Below are positions 57,646 to 64,000 of a stretch of DNA of 64,000 nt, piece after piece. Made by a program: the position numbers and the translations under genes. This DNA is from Enterobacter asburiae (GTDB lineage: Bacteria; Pseudomonadota; Gammaproteobacteria; Enterobacterales; Enterobacteriaceae): positions 1,488,001 through 1,552,000 of the forward strand of contig NZ_AP019632.1 of NCBI RefSeq assembly GCF_007035645.1, written 5' to 3'. The stretch's first letter is position 1; each line of letters starts with the position of its first letter. The notes beneath the pieces were generated by a model, which saw only the letters and a list, made by a program, of their open reading frames with translations, was not told the DNA's origin and ran no database searches.

Positions 57646-59808
57646 ATGACAGAAAAAACAAGACCTTCTGCCGCCCCGACTTCGGGCAGTGATGAAATTG
57701 ATATTGGGCGCCTGGTCGGCACTGTTGTAGAGGCAAAGTGGTGGGTGCTGGGCATTACCGCCGTGTTCGCCGCGGCGGCCGTCGTCTATACGCTGTTCGC
57801 CACCCCTATCTACAGCGCCGATGCGCTGGTGCAGATCGAGCAGAATACCGGCAACTCGCTGGTGCAGGACATTGGTTCCGCGCTGGCGAACAAGCCGCCG
57901 GCATCCGACGCCGAAATTCAGCTCATCCAGTCACGCCTGGTGCTGGGTAAAACGGTTCACGACCTCGGGCTCGATATCTCCGTCACCAAAAATACCTTCC
58001 CAGTCTTTGGTGCCGGCTGGGATCGGCTGATGGGGCGCAACAACGACACGGTGAAAGTCACTGACTTCGTGCTGCCAAAAGGGGCAGGCGATCAGACGTT
58101 TACCCTGACGGTGCTTGGCCCTAAACAGTATCAGCTAACCAGCGACGCTGGTTTTAGCGCCCGCGGCGAAGTGGGGCAGATGCTGACCAAAGACGGCGTC
58201 AGCATGATGGTCAGCGCGATTAACGCCCAGGAGGGTGGCGAATTCACCGTCACCAAATTCTCCACCCTGGGGATGATCAACAATCTGCAAAACAACCTGA
58301 CCGTCACCGAAAACGGTAAGGACACCGGCGTGCTGAGCATGACCTTTACCGGTGAAGATAAGGATCAAATCCGCGACATCCTGAACAGCATTACCCGCAA
58401 CTACCTTGAGCAGAACGTTGAGCGTAAGTCGGCGGAAGCGGCGAAAAGCCTGGCCTTCCTCGCGAAACAGCTCCCGGAAGTGCGCGCCCATCTGGATGAT
58501 GCCGAGAACAAGCTGAACGCCTATCGTCAGGATAAAGACTCCGTTGACCTGCCGCTGGAAGCGAAATCGGTCCTCGATTCGATGGTCAACATTGATGCGC
58601 AGCTCAACGAGCTGACCTTCAAAGAGGCGGAGATTTCCAAGCTTTATACCAAACGTCACCCGGCCTACCGCACGCTGCTGGAGAAACGCCGTACCCTGGA
58701 AGAAGAGAAGGCGAAGCTCAATGACCGCGTGACCGCGATGCCGAAAACGCAGCAGGAGATCGTGCGTCTGACCCGCGACGTGGAGTCAGGACAGCAGGTT
58801 TACATGCAGCTGCTGAACAAGCAGCAGGAGCTGAAAATCACCGAAGCCAGTACCGTCGGTGACGTGCGCATCGTCGACCCGGCCATTACCCAGCCTGGCG
58901 TGCTGAAGCCGAAGAAAGCGCTGATTATTCTCGGCAGCATTATTCTCGGCCTGATGCTCTCCATCGTCGGCGTGCTGCTGCGTTCCCTGTTCAACCGCGG
59001 TATCGAAAGCCCGCAGGTGCTGGAAGAGAGCGGTATCAACGTCTATGCCAGCATTCCGCTGTCCGAGTGGCAAAAATCCCGCGACAGCGTCAAAACCATC
59101 AAGGGCGTCAAGCGTTACAAACAGAGCCAGCTTCTGGCGGTGGGTAACCCGACCGACCTCGCCATCGAAGCGATCCGTAGCCTGCGTACCAGTCTGCACT
59201 TCGCCATGATGCAGGCCAAAAACAACGTCCTGATGTTAACCGGCGTGAGCCCGTCAATCGGTAAAACCTTCGTCTGCGCCAACCTGGCGGCGGTGGTCAG
59301 CCAGACCAACAAGCGCGTGCTGCTGATCGACTGCGATATGCGTAAGGGCTACACCCACGAACTGCTGGGCACCAACAACGTGAACGGTCTGTCGGAAATC
59401 CTGCTCGGCAAAGGTGACATCAGCCAGAGCGCGAAACCCACAACGGTGCCGAAATTTGACCTGATCCCACGCGGTCAGGTGCCGCCTAACCCGTCCGAGC
59501 TGCTGATGAGCGAACGCTTCACCCAGCTGATCGAGTGGGCGAGCAAAAACTACGACCTGGTGCTGATTGATACGCCGCCAATTCTGGCCGTGACCGACGC
59601 CGCCGTTGTTGGCCGCCACGCTGGCACCACGCTGATGGTGGCGCGTTACGCGGTCAACACCCTGAAAGAGGTGGAAACCAGCCTGAGCCGCTTCGAGCAG
59701 AACGGGATTGAGGTGAAAGGGGTGATCCTGAACTCCATCTTCCGCCGCGCGACCGGGTACCAGGATTACGGCTATTACGAGTACGAATATAAATCTGACA
59801 GTAAATAA
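57646..59808 (+). CDS. wzc: Tyrosine kinase Wzc, colanic acid co-polymerase
   Basis: A 720-residue inner-membrane tyrosine autokinase, the same length as E. coli Wzc. Wzz domain, TM1 near residues 30-50, periplasmic coiled-coil, TM2 (LIILGSIILGLMLSIVGVLL) near 425-447, and the kinase domain with Walker A G533-VSPSI-GK540-T, Walker A' LLIDCDMRKGY and Walker B LVLIDTPPIL. The C-terminal tail GYYEYEYKSDSK is the tyrosine cluster. Cycles of phosphorylation control polymer length and export. ATG 57646 is chosen; the frame open upstream lies in wzb. Confidence 0.95.
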   Translation: MTEKTRPSAAPTSGSDEIDIGRLVGTVVEAKWWVLGITAVFAAAAVVYTLFATPIYSADALVQIEQNTGNSLVQDIGSALANKPPASDAEIQLIQSRLVLGKTVHDLGLDISVTKNTFPVFGAGWDRLMGRNNDTVKVTDFVLPKGAGDQTFTLTVLGPKQYQLTSDAGFSARGEVGQMLTKDGVSMMVSAINAQEGGEFTVTKFSTLGMINNLQNNLTVTENGKDTGVLSMTFTGEDKDQIRDILNSITRNYLEQNVERKSAEAAKSLAFLAKQLPEVRAHLDDAENKLNAYRQDKDSVDLPLEAKSVLDSMVNIDAQLNELTFKEAEISKLYTKRHPAYRTLLEKRRTLEEEKAKLNDRVTAMPKTQQEIVRLTRDVESGQQVYMQLLNKQQELKITEASTVGDVRIVDPAITQPGVLKPKKALIILGSIILGLMLSIVGVLLRSLFNRGIESPQVLEESGINVYASIPLSEWQKSRDSVKTIKGVKRYKQSQLLAVGNPTDLAIEAIRSLRTSLHFAMMQAKNNVLMLTGVSPSIGKTFVCANLAAVVSQTNKRVLLIDCDMRKGYTHELLGTNNVNGLSEILLGKGDISQSAKPTTVPKFDLIPRGQVPPNPSELLMSERFTQLIEWASKNYDLVLIDTPPILAVTDAAVVGRHAGTTLMVARYAVNTLKEVETSLSRFEQNGIEVKGVILNSIFRRATGYQDYGYYEYEYKSDSK

Positions 59809-59824
59809 CAAAACACACCCCACA

Positions 59825-59954
59825 CCCCTCACCCTAACCCTCTCCCCAAAGGGGAGAGGGGACTGTTCGGTGCTGGATGTGGGGGACGAACGTAATGATA
59901 ACCACTGGCTGCCTTTCACCCTCTCCCCTTTGGGGAGAGGGCCGGGGTGAGGGG
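59825..59954. repeat. Inverted pair of CCCTCTCCCC palindromes between wzc and wcaA
   Basis: Unit 1 (59825-59860) reads CCCCTCACCCTAACCCTC then TCCCCAAAGGGGAGAGGG; unit 2 (59918-59954) reads ACCCTCTCCCCTTTGGGGAG then AGGGCCGGGGTGAGGGG. Each is a palindrome and the two are mutual inverses, so a long cruciform or hairpin could form across the intervening 57 bp. It lies inside the operon. Unit 2 ends 5 bp before the wcaA ATG, and its GAGGGG serves as the ribosome-binding site. Confidence 0.8.
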
Positions 59955-59959
59955 AAAAG

Positions 59960-60802
59960 ATGACCACACAACGCCCTTTAGTTTCAATCTATATGCCGAC
60001 ATGGAATCGTCAGCAGCTGGCGATCCGCGCAATCAAATCCGTCCTGCGACAGGATTACGATAACTGGGAGCTTATCATCGTTGATGACTGCTCTTCCTCG
60101 TATGAACAGCTGCAAAAGTTTGTGACTGACCTCAACGACCCGCGGGTGGTCTATACGCATAACGCCATTAACTCCGGCGCGTGCGCGGTGCGTAATCAGG
60201 CGATTATGCAGGCCAAAGGGCAGTATCTGACCGGGATCGACGACGATGACGAATGGACGCCGAACCGCCTGTCTATCTTCCTGTCGCATAAAGAACAGCT
60301 GGTCACGCACGCTTTCCTGTATGCCAACGACTATGTTTGCCAGGGCGAGGTTTACTCGCAGCCCGCGAGTCTGCCGCTGTACCCGAAATCGCCGTACTCT
60401 CGCCGCCTGTTCTACAAGCGCAACATTATTGGTAACCAGGTCTTCACCTGGGCGTGGCGCTTCAAAGAGTGCCTGTTCGATACCGAACTCAAGGCCGCGC
60501 AGGATTACGACATCTTCCTGCGCATGGTGGTGGAATACGGCGAGCCGTGGAAAGTGGAAGAGGCCACGCAGATCCTGCATATCAACCACGGGGAGATGCA
60601 AATCACCTCCTCGCCGAAAAAGTTCTCCGGCTACTTCCATTTTTACCGCAAGCACAAGGACAAATTTGACCGTGCCAGCCGTAAATATCAGCTCTTTACC
60701 CTCTATCAGATCCGCAATAAGCGCATGAACTGGCGCACGCTGCTGACGCTGCTTTCCGTGCGTAACGGCAAGCGCCTGGCTGATGGACTTCGGGGGAAAT
60801 AA
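59960..60802 (+). CDS. wcaA: Colanic acid glycosyltransferase WcaA
   Basis: A 280-residue GT2-family glycosyltransferase (E. coli 279). SIYMPTWNRQQLAIRAIKSVLRQDYDNWELIIVDDCS is the nucleotide-sugar fold, and the metal-binding DDDD-type segment TGIDDDDEWTPNRL is at about residues 93-106. It adds a sugar to the colanic acid repeat on undecaprenyl phosphate at the inner membrane. It starts after a repeat-rich 151-bp gap and overlaps wcaB by one base. Confidence 0.93.
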   Translation: MTTQRPLVSIYMPTWNRQQLAIRAIKSVLRQDYDNWELIIVDDCSSSYEQLQKFVTDLNDPRVVYTHNAINSGACAVRNQAIMQAKGQYLTGIDDDDEWTPNRLSIFLSHKEQLVTHAFLYANDYVCQGEVYSQPASLPLYPKSPYSRRLFYKRNIIGNQVFTWAWRFKECLFDTELKAAQDYDIFLRMVVEYGEPWKVEEATQILHINHGEMQITSSPKKFSGYFHFYRKHKDKFDRASRKYQLFTLYQIRNKRMNWRTLLTLLSVRNGKRLADGLRGK

Positions 60803-61293
60803 TGTTTCTGGAAGATTGCCGCGCTAACAGCTGGAGCCTGCGTCCGTGCTGCATGGTTCTGGCGTACCGCATCGCGCACTTTTGCTCGGTGTGGCGTAAG
60901 AAAAACGTGCTGAACAATATCTGGGCGGCGCCCGTGCTGGTGCTGTACCGCATCATTACCGAATGCTTTTTTGGCTATGAAATTCAGGCCGCTGCCACCA
61001 TTGGCCGCCGCTTTACCATCCACCACGGCTATGCGGTGGTGATCAACAAGTTTGTGGTCGCCGGGGATGATTTCACCATTCGTCATGCGGTCACCATTGG
61101 CAACCGCGGGCCTGACAGCCTGGCCTGCCCGGTCATCGGCAATAACGTCGAGCTGGGGGCGAACGTGGTGATCGTCGGTGACATTACGATTGGTAATAAC
61201 GTCACGATTGGTGCTGGCAGCGTGGTGCTGGACAGCATTCCGGATAACGCGCTGGTGGTGGGAGAAAAAGCCCGCGTGAAGGTGATTAAATGA
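60802..61293 (+). CDS. wcaB: Colanic acid acetyltransferase WcaB
   Basis: A 163-residue hexapeptide-repeat acyltransferase (E. coli 162). The left-handed beta-helix pattern shows in IGNNVELGANVVIVGDI and IGNNVTIGAGSVVLDSIP, with RFTIHHGYAVVI near the acetyl-CoA site. It resembles serine acetyltransferases but acts on a sugar hydroxyl of colanic acid. It overlaps wcaA by one base and wcaC by 4 bp. Confidence 0.92.
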   Translation: MFLEDCRANSWSLRPCCMVLAYRIAHFCSVWRKKNVLNNIWAAPVLVLYRIITECFFGYEIQAAATIGRRFTIHHGYAVVINKFVVAGDDFTIRHAVTIGNRGPDSLACPVIGNNVELGANVVIVGDITIGNNVTIGAGSVVLDSIPDNALVVGEKARVKVIK

Positions 61294-62507
61294 ACATTCT
61301 GCAATTCAACGTACGCCTCGCAGAAGGCGGAGCGGCAGGCGTGGCGCTGGATCTGCACCAGCGCGCGCTGCAAAAAGGACTTCAGTCTCGGTTTATTTAC
61401 GGCTACGGCAAAGGCGGCAAGAAAAGCGTCAGCCACGATAATTTCCCGCAGGTGCACAAGCACACGCCGCGTCTGACCTCGATGGCCAACATTGCGCTGT
61501 TCCGTCTGTTTAACCGCGATCTGTTTGGCAACCTGAACAATCTTTACCGCACGGTTACCCGCACCGTGGGCCCGGTTGTGCTGCATTTTCACGTTCTGCA
61601 CAGCTACTGGCTGAATCTGGAAGAGGTGGTGGCGTTTTGTCAGAAGGTGCAGGCCCACAAGCCCGACACCCGCTTTGTGTGGACGCTGCACGATCACTGG
61701 AGCGTGACCGGACGCTGCGCGTTTACCGACGGCTGTGAAGGCTGGAAAGATAACTGCCAGAAGTGCCCGACGTTAAGCAACTACCCGCCGGTGAAGGTGG
61801 ATCGCGCGCATCAGCTGGTGGCCGGAAAGCGTCAGCTGTTCCGCGACATGCTCTCGCTCGGCTGTACGTTTATCTCTCCGAGCCAGCACGTGGCGGATGC
61901 CTTCAACAGCCTGTACGGGGCAGGGCGCTGTCAGATTATCAACAACGGCATCGACGTGGCGACGGAAGCCATTCTTGCCGAGCTAACCCCGGTGGCCGAA
62001 ACCGCGGGCAAACCGAAAATCGCTATCGTTGCGCATGATCTGCGTTACGACGGTAAAACCAACCAGCAGCTGGTACGCGACATGATGGCGCTGGGTGACA
62101 AGATAGAGCTTCACACCTTCGGCAAGTTTTCACCGTTCGAAGGGGCCAACGTGGTGAACCACGGGTTTGAGACTGACAAGCGCAAGCTGATGAGCGCGCT
62201 GAATGAAATGGACGCCCTGGTGTTCAGCTCCCGCGTGGATAACTACCCGCTGATCCTCTGCGAGGCGCTCTCTATCGGCGTGCCGGTGATTGCCACCCAC
62301 AGCGATGCGGCGCGCGAAGTGCTGGAAAAGTCCGGCGGGAAAACCTTCACGGAGCAGGAGGTTCTGCCGCTGGTACAGCTGCCGAAGGCGCAGATTGCTG
62401 AGATCGTTTTTGGCACTGACCTGGAATCGTTCCGCAACCGCAGCCGCAAGGCCTACAGTGGACAACAGATGCTGGAGGAATATGTCTCGTTCTATCAGAA
62501 TCTGTAG
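61290..62507 (+). CDS. wcaC: Colanic acid glycosyltransferase WcaC
   Basis: A 405-residue GT4-family glycosyltransferase, same length as E. coli WcaC. The GT-B C-terminal domain contains the E-x7-E type motif in DNYPLILCEALSIGVPVIATHSDAAREVL (from about residue 315). The cysteine-rich DGCEGWKDNCQKCP near residue 150 is a noticeable feature of this group. Starts at ATG 61290, overlapping wcaB. Confidence 0.93.
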   Translation: MNILQFNVRLAEGGAAGVALDLHQRALQKGLQSRFIYGYGKGGKKSVSHDNFPQVHKHTPRLTSMANIALFRLFNRDLFGNLNNLYRTVTRTVGPVVLHFHVLHSYWLNLEEVVAFCQKVQAHKPDTRFVWTLHDHWSVTGRCAFTDGCEGWKDNCQKCPTLSNYPPVKVDRAHQLVAGKRQLFRDMLSLGCTFISPSQHVADAFNSLYGAGRCQIINNGIDVATEAILAELTPVAETAGKPKIAIVAHDLRYDGKTNQQLVRDMMALGDKIELHTFGKFSPFEGANVVNHGFETDKRKLMSALNEMDALVFSSRVDNYPLILCEALSIGVPVIATHSDAAREVLEKSGGKTFTEQEVLPLVQLPKAQIAEIVFGTDLESFRNRSRKAYSGQQMLEEYVSFYQNL

Positions 62508-63702
62508 TTATCTGCTGCTGCCGCTGATCTACCTGCTGGTCAACGTCAAAATTGCCCAGCTCGGCGAAAGCTTCCCGATAACCATCGTGACCTTCCTGCC
62601 CGTTCTGCTTCTGCTGTATGTCGATAAAATCAACCTCAAGAAGCTGATGATTGCCTTAGGGCTGGGCACGGGCCTGACGCTGTTTAACTACATCTTTGGC
62701 CAGTCGCTGGATGCGAGTAAATACGTCACCTCGACCATGCTGTTTGTTTATATTGTCATTATTATCGGAATGGTCTGGAGTATTCGGTTTAAAACTATTT
62801 CTCCGCACAATTATCGGAAAATCCTTAGGTTCTTTTATATTGCCGTAGCGTTAATTGTTATGCTTGCCGCGCTGGAGATGGCGCAAATTATTCTGACCGG
62901 CGGCAGCAGCCTGATGGAGATAATTTCGAAATATCTCATTTACAGTAACAGCTATGTATTGAACTTCATCAAGTTTGGCGGGAAGCGTACTACGGCCCTC
63001 TATTTTGAACCGGCGTTTTTCGCTCTGGCGTTAATCTCAATTTGGCTCAGCATCAAACAGTTTGGTATCAAAACGCCTAAGACCGATGCTATGATTCTTG
63101 CAGGAATTGTTCTGTCTGGATCGTTCTCAGGGGTAATGACATTTATCCTGTTTTACCTGCTGGAGTGGGCGTTCCAGTACCTGAACAAAGATGCGATTAA
63201 GAAAAAACTGCCGCTGGCGATTATCTCCCTGACGGTATTTATGGTAGGCGTGATATTTGCCTTCCCGTACATCTCAGAACGTCTGGGAGATTTGGGAACG
63301 GAAGGGTCTTCATCCTATTATCGCATCATTGGGCCACTGGTGATGGTGGGTTATTCCTTAACCCATATTGATGGGGTAGTAAGATTCGGCTCACTTTACG
63401 AATATGTTGCATCATTCGGAATCTTTAACGGTGCAGATGTCGGTAAAACCATAGACAATGGTCTGTATCTGTTAATTATTTATTTTTCGTGGTTTGCCGT
63501 ACTGTTGACCCTGTGGTATCTGTTTAAAGTTTTCAAAATGATGATTAACGCGTTTGGTGATAACCAGAACTTTCGCGTTCAGCTTTATCTGTTTACTCCG
63601 GTGTCGCTGTTTTTTACCGGGTCAATATTTAGCCCGGAATATGCTTTCTTGATTGTCTGTCCGTTTATTCTGCGCAAGGCGCTTAATATTACGAACGTAT
63701 GA
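62482..63702 (+). CDS. wcaD: Colanic acid polymerase WcaD
   Basis: A 406-residue integral membrane protein (E. coli 405) with about ten hydrophobic segments, thought to be the Wzy-type polymerase of colanic acid repeat units. It starts MSRSIRICSYLLLPLIYLL at ATG 62482, after a GGAGGA box (62474-62479), and overlaps wcaC by 26 bp in another frame. The frame is open upstream to 62290 but only inside wcaC. Codon use from about 62750 is more AT-rich, as is common for Wzy proteins. Confidence 0.93.
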   Translation: MSRSIRICSYLLLPLIYLLVNVKIAQLGESFPITIVTFLPVLLLLYVDKINLKKLMIALGLGTGLTLFNYIFGQSLDASKYVTSTMLFVYIVIIIGMVWSIRFKTISPHNYRKILRFFYIAVALIVMLAALEMAQIILTGGSSLMEIISKYLIYSNSYVLNFIKFGGKRTTALYFEPAFFALALISIWLSIKQFGIKTPKTDAMILAGIVLSGSFSGVMTFILFYLLEWAFQYLNKDAIKKKLPLAIISLTVFMVGVIFAFPYISERLGDLGTEGSSSYYRIIGPLVMVGYSLTHIDGVVRFGSLYEYVASFGIFNGADVGKTIDNGLYLLIIYFSWFAVLLTLWYLFKVFKMMINAFGDNQNFRVQLYLFTPVSLFFTGSIFSPEYAFLIVCPFILRKALNITNV

Positions 63703-63718
63703 CGAAATGAGGTGATTT

Positions 63719-64000
63719 ATGTTTCTTAGCGTCATTACTGTCGCTTTTCGTAATTACGAAGGGGTGGTAAAAACCTGGCGCTCGCTGCGCAACCTGGCGC
63801 GCGATCCAAGCCTCACCTTTGAGTGGATTGTGGTCGACGGCGGCTCGAACGATGGCACGGCGGAGTTTCTGGAAAAACTCAACGGTGAGTTCAACTTACG
63901 CTACATCAGCGAGAAAGATAAAGGCATCTACGATGCGATGAATAAAGGCATCAACATGGCGCAAGGCCGTTATGCCATCTTCCTGAACTCGGGCGATATT
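63719..64000 (+). CDS. wcaE: Colanic acid glycosyltransferase WcaE, N-terminal part
   Basis: The first 94 codons of a GT2-family glycosyltransferase cut off by the window end. [20 protein letters not shown] begins the fold; [18 protein letters not shown] and [25 protein letters not shown] match E. coli WcaE. ATG 63719 follows a GAGGTG box, 16 bp after the wcaD stop. The C-terminus is not visible. Confidence 0.9.
   Translation, partial: MFLSVITVAFRNYEGVVKTWRSLRNLARDPSLTFEWIVVDGGSNDGTAEFLEKLNGEFNLRYISEKDKGIYDAMNKGINMAQGRYAIFLNSGDI

Noticed and set aside
62290..62481. N-terminal extension of wcaD into wcaC
   Set aside because: The extension is arginine-rich shadow sequence; homologues begin at MSRSIRICSYLL (62482), which has a GGAGGA box before it.
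1..64000. CRISPR array, tRNA, rRNA, insertion sequence, integrase or attachment site
   Set aside because: I looked for regularly spaced repeats, cloverleaf-like ends, transposase or integrase motifs and flanking direct repeats and saw none. The short repeats present are REP/BIME-type palindromes.

Overview
The window looks like chromosomal DNA of an Enterobacter-type enterobacterium (Enterobacter cloacae complex or a close relative). Most genes encode proteins close in sequence and length to Escherichia coli K-12 proteins, in the same order as the E. coli yeh-yeg-wca region. G+C-rich coding sequence, REP/BIME-like palindromes between genes, dat-ddc and a YadA-type surface protein fit Enterobacter. 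The species call is inference from remembered homologues. I see no rRNA, tRNA, CRISPR array, insertion sequence or prophage.

Layout. (1) 1-7300: end of osmF, then the glycine-betaine-type ABC transporter yehYXW, small membrane protein yohO, curli regulator mlrA, pyruvate-sensing two-component system btsSR, and yehS. (2) 7400-10714: metG and mrp, divergent. (3) 10800-21780: a variable region replacing the fimbrial and nickel genes found here in E. coli. It holds a GNAT acetyltransferase, rcnB without rcnRA in view, an AT-rich leader before a gfcE-etp-etk module, a membrane-tethered thioredoxin-like protein, the 1,3-diaminopropane operon dat-ddc, a small secreted protein and a YadA-type trimeric autotransporter. 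(4) 21780-31900: TPP riboswitch with thiMD, regulator yegW facing the yegTUV operon, fbaB, yegS, a DUF523 gene, the sRNA cyaR and trhP (yegQ). (5) 32030-33254: an AT-rich two-gene cassette, a RusA-family resolvase plus an unknown protein, where E. coli K-12 has yegP. (6) 33350-44287: mdtABCD-baeSR, on the minus strand. (7) 44488-55361: yegD, alkA, dgcE, udk, dcd, asmA, yegH. (8) 55583-64000: the start of the colanic acid locus, with RcsAB box, JUMPstart/ops element, wza-wzb-wzc and wcaABCDE, cut by the window end.

The main theme is the cell surface. Two complete outer-membrane exporter / tyrosine phosphatase / tyrosine kinase modules lie about 44 kb apart. One carries RcsAB and RfaH signals and heads colanic acid genes; the other has neither signal and no glycosyltransferases next to it. 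The window also carries MlrA and DgcE, both tied to curli control, an adhesin and the Bae envelope stress system. The best candidate for something undescribed is the RusA cassette at 32.0-33.3 kb. Next are the YadA-like / small-protein island at 19.6-21.3 kb and the paired palindromic repeats, one of which supplies the wcaA ribosome-binding site.
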